Shown piece after piece: positions 8,149 to 14,414 of a stretch of DNA of 26,965 nucleotides (within the stretch, counting starts at the first letter, position 1; each line of letters starts with the position of its first letter). Source of the DNA: a virus. A program made the translations under genes and the position numbers. A model generated the notes under the pieces. The model ran no database searches. It was not told the origin of the DNA and was given only the letters and a program-made list of their open reading frames with translations. Location of the stretch: positions 1 to 26,965 of IMG/VR virus record IMGVR_UViG_3300027907_000043; one strand, given 5' to 3'.

Positions 8149-8558
8149 ATTTGTGCTGTCGTCACGCGCGATTTCTGCCTCAATCGGTGACAAGTACGGC
8201 ATTCTCGCGACCATCCTGTGCTCGTAGACCTGGTTGGTTTTCGATACTTCCAGCGTGTGTTGTCATGCGTCCACATGTGGCCGTGTGGACACCTGTCGAA
8301 CGACGATGCGTGAAGTCGTTTATGCCCGGCTGGGGAGAGAGCGATGAGGTGTCTGGGGTTGCAACACAGCTTGTTTGCGCAGAGGTGATGCACGTGCAAG
8401 TCATTTACCTCCACGCCGGTCAACAACAAGGCCACTCTGTGCGCTCGATCGCGCGAACCAAACCTGCCGTATCCCGCCTGATCTGTAGAGGCAAGCCATG
8501 GCCAACATTCATCCCCTAGCCCTATAGCCACCTTCTCCCAGAAGCGCGAGGACTGCAT
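8145..8558 (-). CDS. HNH endonuclease (HNH_3-type)
   Basis: A 137-residue protein with the usual layout of phage HNH homing-type nucleases: FWEKV near the start, CWPW, GYGRF, AHRVALLLTG, then the core with HHLCANKLCCNPRHL and a downstream GHKRLH. The HH, the asparagine in CANKLCCNP and the following histidine correspond to the HNH catalytic and metal-binding residues. The C-terminal tail carries extra Cys/His pairs (CPHGH and CRTCH) that could bind zinc. No strong ribosome binding site is seen. It lies within an accessory island between protease and capsid, typical for mobile nuclease genes, and its stop overlaps the candidate capsid promoter. Confidence 0.8.
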   Translation of the reverse strand: MQSSRFWEKVAIGLGDECWPWLASTDQAGYGRFGSRDRAHRVALLLTGVEVNDLHVHHLCANKLCCNPRHLIALSPAGHKRLHASSFDRCPHGHMWTHDNTRWKYRKPTRSTSTGWSRECRTCHRLRQKSRVTTAQI

Positions 8559-8746
8559 ATGGCAAGTGTCTCAAATGCATGGTCATTACTGGAATCCAGA
8601 GAATCGATTGTGTAAGGTCATGTTGTGAGTCGCTGGCAGGAATCACTCTTGAGAAGGCATGCCGTGATGGATGCCTGCAAATACGCCTGCCCGCGCATCA
8701 ACACAACCGCAGGTACGGGACCCCTCTAAGCGAAAGCGAGCTGGTC
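8559..8746. other. Divergent intergenic region between HNH modules
   Basis: This 188-base gap separates the divergent starts of the minus-strand HNH gene and the plus-strand gene pair, so promoters for both directions should lie here. I could not find a convincing -35/-10 pair or a tRNA-like element. A short inverted repeat, GGCAT with ATGCC ten bases later (near 8657-8680), is visible. An upstream in-frame ATG at 8579 exists but lacks a ribosome binding site. Confidence 0.4.
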
Positions 8747-8962
8747 ATGACGACGCCTCGCACTTCAGCGGGGCGGTCGATGGCCATTCGGCTCTCGGAA
8801 GTCCCACTCAAGGTTCGACGCCGCTACGGCCTCGCGCTGTACGAGGCTGCGGTGCTCGATCGCGATCTGACGCTTGCGGCGCAGCTGCATGCTGCCGTCG
8901 AGTCGCCGTCGGATCGCCTCTACTGGCTGCCTGAAAAGGCGGTACGGAAGGTACTGCGATGA
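8747..8962 (+). CDS. Small plus-strand protein coupled to an HNH gene
   Basis: A 71-residue frame starting at ATG 8747 (an alternative ATG at 8780 would give 60 residues). It ends in an ATGA overlap with the HNH gene that follows, which is strong evidence for translation. The protein is basic and helical: SEVPLKVRRRYGLALYEAAV, then LTLAAQLHAAVESPSDRLYWLPEKAVRKVLR. No family is recognised. It and the following gene are the only convincing plus-strand genes in the window, so they probably belong to an inserted module with its own promoter somewhere in 8559-8746. Confidence 0.55.
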   Translation: MTTPRTSAGRSMAIRLSEVPLKVRRRYGLALYEAAVLDRDLTLAAQLHAAVESPSDRLYWLPEKAVRKVLR

Positions 8963-9375
8963 GCCTGATCAACGACGAATTTCACAAGGTCAGCCCCTCT
9001 CACCCCCACCAGCGTGTGTATGGGGTCAGTCCTTCGCTGGCCGACAATCGCATGTCAGGACGCGAAAAGGTAGTGCAGGAGCGGGTTTGCCGCATCTGTG
9101 CCTCCAGGTCAGACATGACACGTCATCACCTGATCCCGCTCTCGTGGTTCCTCTCAGAACGGGGTGCGCACCTGCGCAGCATCCGCAACGCGAACGCGAA
9201 CATCGTGCCGCTTTGCGAGGCATGCCACCGGCTTGTCGATGGTGTCCGTGACCCGGTACTGCGCTTCAAGAAGCGCGCCGCGCTGCGAGAACGCCTGGGA
9301 TCAAACGAGGTCGCGTTCATCATCCAGGTGCGCGGACTCGCCTGGATCAATGAGCACTACCCGCGCAACCCATGA
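8959..9375 (+). CDS. HNH endonuclease
   Basis: A 138-residue plus-strand protein whose ATG overlaps the preceding stop (ATGA). It contains a compact HNH core: CRIC at about residue 38, RHHLIPLSW (the His pair), NIVPLCEACHRLVDG (the Asn, second CxxC and final His). The two CxxC pairs probably form a structural zinc site. A basic C-terminal helix (LRFKKRAALRERLG) may contact DNA. It is followed within one base by a strong bidirectional terminator. Orientation opposite to nearly all other genes suggests acquisition as a mobile element; small phage HNH proteins also assist terminase, but here it is far from the terminase genes. Confidence 0.8.
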   Translation: MSLINDEFHKVSPSHPHQRVYGVSPSLADNRMSGREKVVQERVCRICASRSDMTRHHLIPLSWFLSERGAHLRSIRNANANIVPLCEACHRLVDGVRDPVLRFKKRAALRERLGSNEVAFIIQVRGLAWINEHYPRNP

Positions 9376-9405
9376 AAAAGGCCCGGACAAGAGTCCGGGC
9401 CTTTT
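9376..9405. terminator. Bidirectional rho-independent terminator
   Basis: A near-perfect hairpin, AAAAGGCCCGGAC then AAGA then GTCCGGGCCTTTT, ends the plus-strand HNH gene. It has a T4 run in the plus direction, and the A run gives a T tract in the minus direction, so it can also stop transcription of the minus-strand gene at 9436-9708. It insulates the two opposing transcription units. Confidence 0.85.
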
Positions 9406-9435
9406 GCTTGCAACGCCCCCCGCAAGCACTACAGC

Positions 9436-9708
9436 TTACTCGTCGCGACCGAACGCCTGATCACGCGCACGACGCAACGCCCGGATCAACTCGTTGATCT
9501 GGCGACGATTGATGGTGGCATACCAACCACCATCAAACTCCCAGCCATCTTCCCCGTCATCGACGGACATGGTGACCGTTTCCCTCGTTGCGGAATTCAC
9601 GAGGACGGTGGAAAGTTGAACGTCCCTACCTGTCGCCCATGTCACCTGAACAACGATCGCTTGATCGTCGTTGGGCAGAGACTCTGAGGAAATCACTTCT
9701 TTAGGCAT
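9436..9708 (-). CDS. Hypothetical protein
   Basis: A 90-residue acidic protein with AGGAGG before the ATG. It begins MPKEVISSESLPNDDQAIVVQV and appears to be a small beta-rich domain (VTWATGRDVQLSTVLVN, ETVTMSVDDGEDGWEF, GGWYATINRRQ) followed by a C-terminal basic helix (INELIRALRRARDQAFGRDE). No family is recognised. It lies just downstream of the tRNA cluster and ends at the bidirectional terminator, so it is probably cotranscribed with the tRNAs. Confidence 0.6.
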   Translation of the reverse strand: MPKEVISSESLPNDDQAIVVQVTWATGRDVQLSTVLVNSATRETVTMSVDDGEDGWEFDGGWYATINRRQINELIRALRRARDQAFGRDE

Positions 9709-9759
9709 CCCGCCTCCTTCTCGTCCGGCATCCCGCCGGGTATGCCAAGAACATATCAG

Positions 9760-9834
9760 GGTGAGAGACGGGAATCGAACCCGCGGCGTTCCGGGTCACA
9801 GCCGGAAACTGCCACCAACGGCAGCCCTCTCACC
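9760..9834 (-). tRNA. tRNA-His (GTG)
   Basis: A cloverleaf with acceptor GTGAGAG/CTCTCAC, an extra 5' G opposite a C discriminator (the hallmark of histidine tRNA), D-arm CTGCC/GGCAG, anticodon loop CTGTGAC with anticodon GTG, and T-arm GCGGG-TTCGATT-CCCGT. Position 8 is G instead of the usual U and the D-arm is atypical, so it may be an altered phage version. No CCA is encoded. Six bases separate it from tRNA-Gln. Confidence 0.85.
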
Positions 9835-9840
9835 AAGTAG

Positions 9841-9912
9841 CCCCAGGCCGAGGATTCGAACCCCACCTTCCGCGTCCAGAGCGCGGCGTCCTACCAGCTA
9901 GACGAGCCTGGG
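9841..9912 (-). tRNA. tRNA-Gln (CTG)
   Basis: Acceptor CCCAGGC/GCCTGGG, D-arm GTCT/GGAC, anticodon stem CCGCG/CGCGG with loop CTCTGGA (anticodon CTG), and T-arm TGGGG-TTCGAAT-CCTCG. Discriminator G, no encoded CCA. It lies between tRNA-Asn and tRNA-His in one compact transcript. Confidence 0.85.
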
Positions 9913-9921
9913 AAGTGGAAG

Positions 9922-9994
9922 CCCTCGGGCGAGGATTCGAACCCCGAACTCACGCCGTAACAGGGCGCCGCTCTACCAGTTGAGCTACCCGAGG
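9922..9994 (-). tRNA. tRNA-Asn (GTT)
   Basis: Acceptor CCTCGGG/CCCGAGG, D-arm GCTC-AACTGGTA-GAGC, anticodon stem GCGCC/GGCGT with loop CTGTTAC (anticodon GTT), and T-arm CGGGG-TTCGAAT-CCTCG. Discriminator G, no encoded CCA. It is the first of three tandem tRNAs with 6-9 base spacers, implying processing from a common precursor by host RNases. Confidence 0.9.
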
Positions 9995-10048
9995 AGGGAG
10001 CTAGCGTTGCTGCTGGTGGCGGCGCGTATTCAACGGCACGTACTGACC

Positions 10049-10681
10049 TTACACGACGTCATCGATAAAGGCAATTGCCCGGCGGCCCTTGTCTCCACGC
10101 CGCGAATCAACATGAACAGTGGAAGGAAGATCGTCGGGGTGCTCGACGAGGCAAGGCACTGTCGCCCAGAACAGGCGTCGCTGTGTGCGCGCCCAATAAC
10201 CGACTACCGCGTCGTCGGAATCGTGCGGCACGGGGATTGGGATCTTTGCCGTTGCGTACCAGGCAAGGAAGTTCTCGATCAGCGGTGTTGGCCAGACGAG
10301 CGCAACAACGTGGTGAATCTCACGAAAGTAAATTGGCGACCATTTCTCGCCGTTCGCGAGGGCGCCCCAAAACTCTTTACGGGTACGGCCAGGGAGGCCG
10401 CCGACGAAAAGTGAGATCACGTCTTCGGGCTTCTCGCCGACGGCCTCCCTGACACACCGGTCTACCTCCTTGCATGGTAGAGCGTCGTCCTGGATCACAC
10501 AGACGTGGGTTGCGTCAGCGGGCGGATTCTCCAGACACTTGAGGTAGCCACGCATCGGCCGTCGCCTGTCCTCACCAGGATCGTCGACGATGACCTCTGT
10601 GTCTGCGGGAAGCAGCGGCAGGATGCGGGTCAACGCGTCGTCGCGTCCGGCGAGATGCTGAACGCGATAAACGATTTTCAT
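10049..10681 (-). CDS. Putative glycosyltransferase-like protein
   Basis: A 210-residue protein starting at ATG 10681. It begins MKIVYRVQHLAGRDDALTRILP, then has TEVIVDDPG and, at about residues 60-70, THVCVIQDDALPC, where the QDD resembles the DxD metal/nucleotide site of GT-A glycosyltransferases. ISLFVGGLPGRT and a late CLVEHPDDLPST are also conserved-looking. The size is small for a full GT-A enzyme. It lies upstream of the three tRNAs in an island between protease and capsid. No Shine-Dalgarno site is present; instead the start codon directly follows a strong stem-loop at 10682-10748. The acceptor is unknown. Confidence 0.5.
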   Translation of the reverse strand: MKIVYRVQHLAGRDDALTRILPLLPADTEVIVDDPGEDRRRPMRGYLKCLENPPADATHVCVIQDDALPCKEVDRCVREAVGEKPEDVISLFVGGLPGRTRKEFWGALANGEKWSPIYFREIHHVVALVWPTPLIENFLAWYATAKIPIPVPHDSDDAVVGYWARTQRRLFWATVPCLVEHPDDLPSTVHVDSRRGDKGRRAIAFIDDVV

Positions 10682-10748
10682 CGGGCGGGGTGTTTCATGA
10701 CCCTATCCCCGGCGCCGCAGGATCTCCCTGCGTACCATGCCCCGCCCG
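10682..10748 (-). promoter_or_regulatory. Structured leader (67-nt stem-loop) abutting the start of the glycosyltransferase-like gene
   Basis: A perfect 9-bp inverted repeat (CGGGCGGGG and CCCCGCCCG, 49 bases apart) encloses a second perfect hairpin, CGCAGG-GAGAT-CCTGCG. On the minus strand the outer stem ends at the base before the ATG at 10681. It does not carry the Y RNA signature. It could be a translational control element, a terminator for the upstream protease operon, or a small RNA. Confidence 0.5.
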
Positions 10749-10753
10749 AACCT

Positions 10754-10909
10754 TTACTTCTTCACTCCGAAACCTGTCTGCCCGCTGCCCTTGATGGGCT
10801 TCAGCTCCATCATCATCTCGTCCCAGACGCGCACGTTGCCCTTCTCATCAACGAGGACGCGTGTCTCGGACTTCGGGAGCCAGATTTCTTTCTTCAAGGT
10901 CAGCTGCAA
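10754..10909 (-). CDS. Small basic hypothetical protein (51 residues)
   Basis: An open frame overlaps the end of the protease gene by 10 bases if it starts at TTG 10909; a second TTG at 10897 is possible. The product ends VLVDEKGNVRVWDEMMMELKPI then KGSGQTGFGVKK, has the composition of a real protein, and fills the space between the protease and the structured leader. A GGAGG lies 16 bases upstream of the first TTG. The position, between prohead protease and capsid, is where scaffold or small head proteins often lie, but nothing here shows such a function. Start and coding status are uncertain. Confidence 0.5.
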   Translation of the reverse strand: MQLTLKKEIWLPKSETRVLVDEKGNVRVWDEMMMELKPIKGSGQTGFGVKK

Positions 10910-12405
10910 CGCAACGTGCGGCGCGCCTCCATCTTGAGCCGTTCGAACCTGCGCTGATCTGCGCGAGAGAGATCACCTGGCTCCGAGTAGCCGGAAGCAA
11001 CCAGGGCAACCACACGCTCGTCCACACCGGACGCGACAAGCGCGGCCTCGTAACGGGGAACCGGGAACCCAGCGACGGGGACGGATAGCGCGGCGCAAAG
11101 CTCCAAGCGCCCCTTTTCCTCGCGCCAGTCCCCGGAAGGTGGATTGGCTTCCATGTCACGCACGCTTTCGGCAGGGCAGTCAGAACGCACTGCGCCGGAA
11201 AGCCAAATGCCGTACTGCCCATCCTTGGCGCGGACAAAGGCACCGACCGTGCCGGTCTTGTCGTAATGCTCGATCGCGCCCTGCGTACCGAGGTATGGGT
11301 TCACGCTGGCGTGACCTTCTGCACCGACGGTGATGCGACCGACATTGACCTTCTCGCCCTCGTTGGTGGTTAGCGCGCCAGTGTGGAAGTAGGCGTAGCC
11401 CGACTTTGAACGCGGGGCCATTTCGCAGGTAGCGCCCACGGCACGGTGGCACTGGTTCCACAGCGCCAGGTGGCCATAGACGCGGCCGTCTGTGGTGACC
11501 GTCAGCGGGCAGGGGCCGTTGGTCTCTTCGGTGTAGAACCAGTCCTTCGGCGGCTTCAGGGGTGCAATACCTGCCGCGGATGCGGTCAGCACCTTGCGGA
11601 TCGGGAACGCCGAGGCGACAACAACCTTCTCCGGCGTCTCGATGATCTGCATCGTCGCGTCCTCGAACGCCTGGAACGGGCACAGCGTTGCGCCCATGAT
11701 GTCGCCCTCGTAGCCACGGACGAAGTTGCCCGCGAGTAGATCCATCAGATCCATCTCGCCCTCGTCAACAGCGTCGAGCGTCTCGGGATCAAGCAGATGC
11801 GTTGCGCTGGCCGCGAAGTCGATCGAGACACCGCGCAGGACTTCCTCTCCCAGCAGATCGTGGGCGCGCTGACCGTCCTCGTTGCTCGCGAAGACGCCGC
11901 TGCCCATGATCGCGACTGCCCCATCTCCGAGATCAGGGCGATCCTCATGCCAGATGTTGGTGATCTTGCCTGCCACCCACGCACCCTCATGCCCATCCGC
12001 GGTGACGGTCTGCGCCATTAGCGTCAGTGGCAAATCACGGTGACCGATCTTGCCAGGCATCAGGTAGCGGTTGTCGCTTGTTGTGATGCCCTCGACCGCG
12101 AGCACACCCTCCCACTGTGTTTCCTCGACAGCCGCCTCATCCTCGGTCTCAACAGCAGCTGTCGTGCCGCTATCAGTGAAAGTGATGGTGACCGTGTTGT
12201 CCGAAGTTGTCGTAAATGCGTTGTTGCTTGTTCTGATAGTCGCCATGCTTTCCTCCTCAACAGATGCGGCCTCGCTCGCATATAGCGCCTTCTGATGAGC
12301 GCGGGCCTGTTCCTTGGTGGCATGACAACCACCAGGAACCGGTGACCGTTCGCCAACCTTGACCACGCAATACTTGCTTCCGCGTCTATGGACACGCCAG
12401 GGCAT
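10900..12405 (-). CDS. Prohead (capsid maturation) protease, S78-like, with extra N- and C-terminal domains
   Basis: A 501-residue protein whose ATG overlaps the portal stop (TGATG). Residues 1-45 form a small domain seen at the N-terminus of other phage head proteins (YCVVKV, then GGCHATKEQARAHQKALYA). The protease core spans about 97-255: GHEGAWVAGKI supplies the probable catalytic H139 and VLRGVSIDF the probable nucleophile S194, matching the H and (G)(L/V)S-I motifs of HK97 prohead proteases. About 240 further residues contain cysteine-bearing segments (NQCHRAVGATCEMAP) and a GLY-rich beta region of unknown role. Substrates are likely the capsid N-terminal domain. An internal start at 12246 with its own GAGGAGGAAAGC site could give a shorter form. 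Confidence 0.75.
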   Translation of the reverse strand: MPWRVHRRGSKYCVVKVGERSPVPGGCHATKEQARAHQKALYASEAASVEEESMATIRTSNNAFTTTSDNTVTITFTDSGTTAAVETEDEAAVEETQWEGVLAVEGITTSDNRYLMPGKIGHRDLPLTLMAQTVTADGHEGAWVAGKITNIWHEDRPDLGDGAVAIMGSGVFASNEDGQRAHDLLGEEVLRGVSIDFAASATHLLDPETLDAVDEGEMDLMDLLAGNFVRGYEGDIMGATLCPFQAFEDATMQIIETPEKVVVASAFPIRKVLTASAAGIAPLKPPKDWFYTEETNGPCPLTVTTDGRVYGHLALWNQCHRAVGATCEMAPRSKSGYAYFHTGALTTNEGEKVNVGRITVGAEGHASVNPYLGTQGAIEHYDKTGTVGAFVRAKDGQYGIWLSGAVRSDCPAESVRDMEANPPSGDWREEKGRLELCAALSVPVAGFPVPRYEAALVASGVDERVVALVASGYSEPGDLSRADQRRFERLKMEARRTLRCS

Positions 12406-14195
12406 CAATGGCTCCCGTTCGCGTCCTTGGATCGTTCAAGATGGGTCGCGAATCCGACCGGTAGCTGCGGCAGCCGCTCGTCGTAGAGCGTGCGTGCCGC
12501 AAACGACTCGATCATCTCGCAGATCGCGTCTGCCTGCTTTGGTGTGAAGTCCCAGTAGACGAGCATGTCCTTGAAAGTGTCCGTCCCACCCCGGACGAGA
12601 CGCAACGGCTCCCAGCCGAGCTTCTCGACAACACCGGGGCCAACGATCGATGCGACCAGCGCATGCGGCTGTCCGTTAGCTCGGTCGAAGCAGTCAGGAC
12701 AGCTGCGATGCTTTTGGTACAGCCTGATCCCGGCAAGCTCTCGACAGCGGGCCAGCGCCATCATCGCCGCACCCATCGCTTCGTAAGATTCCGCCGATGA
12801 GGTGACGACACGGGTCTGACGACCCGAGTCTCCCTCCGGACCAGGCGTAGCTGGTCCATCAAGAGCCGGGTCACGTCCATTGATGGAGGGCTGCTGCTGC
12901 GGCCTAGGCTGCTGACGGTTGCGGCCCTGGATTTCCAACCACCACTTCTCGTCCTCGTCGTCGGGCGCCCAATCCTCGGGAATGTTCTTCATCAGCCGGT
13001 AACCCTCACGGCTAACAACGCCATACTTCGCGGCGTCGTCGGCGTCGTCGGAGCGGTCAGGCTTGACCACAACCGCCGAGGCGTCATAGTCGACCACAAC
13101 AGAAGCCCAGTCCTCGTAACCCGCATCACGCAGCGCAGGCTGTAGATAGGCGGCACCGAGTTCGTCGCAGAACTGTTCCGCGACCGGCGCGCCATGAGAC
13201 TTCCACATGTCGCCGAGGATCTGCATCGAGGCCCAATGGTTCGTGTTGCCAAGCCCCTTTAGCGCCTCCGGCGGCATATCCATGCCATAGGCGAGGCGAT
13301 CGATCGCCTCCTTGCGCAGATCGCGCTCCATGTAGTCGTTCGCGGTGTCATGAATCTGGATGTACTTGATCTTCTCGATGTACTCGCCCATCACCCAGGA
13401 CACGAGCGGGGCACGACCGGCTGGAGTGTCCGGCTCCTCGATCGCCTTGACCATGTTGTCGAGGAAATCCTCAGACCATGGGTCCATGTACACGTCCTCG
13501 TCGCCACCAGCCTCAGCAGGCGGCGGGGCGATCTCAGTCGGCAGAAACAGCAGACCGTTGGTTAGGCGCGATGTTGCGGTTGCGCGCACCGACTTGGTCA
13601 GCAGAATCAGCTCTTCTGCGATCTCCAGCGCCGCCTGCATCGGAGACTCAGCGTCGTACGAACGCTCCGGACTTGGTGTCCACATGCGGTACAGCACGGC
13701 TTCGTCGCCGCTGTACTCACGGGTCGTTGACCCGGATAGCTTGTGGATGATCTTCTTGACGCTGCCATCCGTGTTGGTCTCGACGTCAATCTCGCCGTTC
13801 CACACGAACGACCAGCGCTCACGTTCTTGCCCTAGGTCTCTGCCGAAAAGTAGGCCCTCGCCTGTGATGAACATCAGGCGTCCGTAGTTCCAAAGCAGCT
13901 GCGACTTGCCGCCACCTGGATCACGGATCCGATTTAGTAGATCAACCGGAAGTCCTGTTTTTATCTCTTTCTTCTGCTCCTGTGAATCAATCACAGAGGG
14001 GAAGATGCGCAACGGCTTGAGCATTCGCGCATAAAAACGCGACGCAAATCCCAGCTCAGGCACAAGCTTTGAAACCGCAAGCGCCTGTTGCTGCCAGGGC
14101 AGCTTGTTGCGCTTCGTGTAATCAGAGTCGCGACCGCCTACACGGTAGGCAGACGCGACAAGATTGCGTCCAGGACGCCGATTCGGCAGAGCCAT
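12405..14195 (-). CDS. Portal protein
   Basis: A 596-residue protein of the actinophage portal type, forming the dodecameric head vertex through which DNA is packaged. Typical segments are WQQQALAVSKLVPELGFASRFYARML near the N-terminus (a charged helix), the wing and stem region with VMGEYIEKIKYIQIHD, and the well-conserved GLGNTNHWASMQI near residue 310. A Pro/Gln-rich linker around 430-470 joins a C-terminal extension containing CPDC and FDRANGQPHALV. The gene lies 8 bases after a 23-residue ORF and overlaps the protease gene, so portal and protease are translationally coupled. Length fits the family. Confidence 0.85.
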   Translation of the reverse strand: MALPNRRPGRNLVASAYRVGGRDSDYTKRNKLPWQQQALAVSKLVPELGFASRFYARMLKPLRIFPSVIDSQEQKKEIKTGLPVDLLNRIRDPGGGKSQLLWNYGRLMFITGEGLLFGRDLGQERERWSFVWNGEIDVETNTDGSVKKIIHKLSGSTTREYSGDEAVLYRMWTPSPERSYDAESPMQAALEIAEELILLTKSVRATATSRLTNGLLFLPTEIAPPPAEAGGDEDVYMDPWSEDFLDNMVKAIEEPDTPAGRAPLVSWVMGEYIEKIKYIQIHDTANDYMERDLRKEAIDRLAYGMDMPPEALKGLGNTNHWASMQILGDMWKSHGAPVAEQFCDELGAAYLQPALRDAGYEDWASVVVDYDASAVVVKPDRSDDADDAAKYGVVSREGYRLMKNIPEDWAPDDEDEKWWLEIQGRNRQQPRPQQQPSINGRDPALDGPATPGPEGDSGRQTRVVTSSAESYEAMGAAMMALARCRELAGIRLYQKHRSCPDCFDRANGQPHALVASIVGPGVVEKLGWEPLRLVRGGTDTFKDMLVYWDFTPKQADAICEMIESFAARTLYDERLPQLPVGFATHLERSKDANGSH

Positions 14196-14203
14196 CTAAA
14201 CGC

Positions 14204-14275
14204 CTACTGCTTGCCTTCGGGAGGCTGCTTCGGCGTCTGCTTGGGGATCTTCCCCTTCTTACAACCGCATCCCAC
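14204..14275 (-). CDS. Micro-protein with CGC motif, upstream of portal
   Basis: A 23-residue frame starting at GTG behind AAAGGAG and ending 8 bases before the portal ATG: it begins MGCGCKKGKIPKQ and ends PPEGKQ. The GCGCKK start and the Lys/Pro/Gln tail resemble tiny proteins I associate with positions next to head genes in some actinophages. The two cysteines could bind metal or be lipidated, but no such evidence exists here. The good ribosome binding site and spacing support translation. Confidence 0.5.
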   Translation of the reverse strand: MGCGCKKGKIPKQTPKQPPEGKQ

Positions 14276-14286
14276 GTCTAATCACT

Positions 14287-14300
14287 CCTTTGCGCAAAGG
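14287..14300. promoter_or_regulatory. 14-bp perfect palindrome overlapping a ribosome binding site
   Basis: CCTTTGC followed by its exact complement GCAAAGG. On the minus strand its right half is part of the AAAGGAG site of the 23-residue ORF. In RNA it can fold into a 5-bp hairpin with loop GCGC that hides the site; in DNA it could be a repressor operator. Either would control the portal operon. Confidence 0.35.
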
Positions 14301-14316
14301 AACATTCTTCGCGCTG

Positions 14317-14322
14317 AGTGTA
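14317..14322 (-). promoter_or_regulatory. Possible -10 box for the portal operon
   Basis: TACACT on the minus strand fits the TANNNT consensus, lies after the Ro60 terminator and 40 bases before the first start codon of the portal operon. No good -35 hexamer is visible at 16-18 bases, so this is weak. Confidence 0.25.
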
Positions 14323-14350
14323 GAGCGGAACTAGGTCATTACGCAGAAAA

Positions 14351-14405
14351 CGCTAGGGCACTGGCTTGAGCAAGGGAGGCCCAGGAAGGTGCCAGTGCCC
14401 TAACG
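14351..14405 (-). terminator. Rho-independent terminator of the Ro60 operon
   Basis: Two 15-base arms (minus strand CGTTAGGGCACTGGC and GCCAGTGCCCTAGCG, one G-U type mismatch) flank a 25-base loop and are followed by TTTT. It starts 9 bases after the Ro60 stop and separates this operon from the portal operon. The loop is long for a terminator and contains CTTCCTGGGCCTCCC, which can fold further. Confidence 0.8.
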
Positions 14406-14414
14406 TTGGACAGT

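Noticed and set aside
9760-9994. Attachment site for integration in the tRNA cluster
   Set aside because: The tRNAs are complete, phage-encoded and in tandem, and no integrase gene is found nearby.
10682-10748. Eighth Y RNA
   Set aside because: It forms a stem-loop of suitable size but has neither TGGGYCGRA nor GGTTATC.
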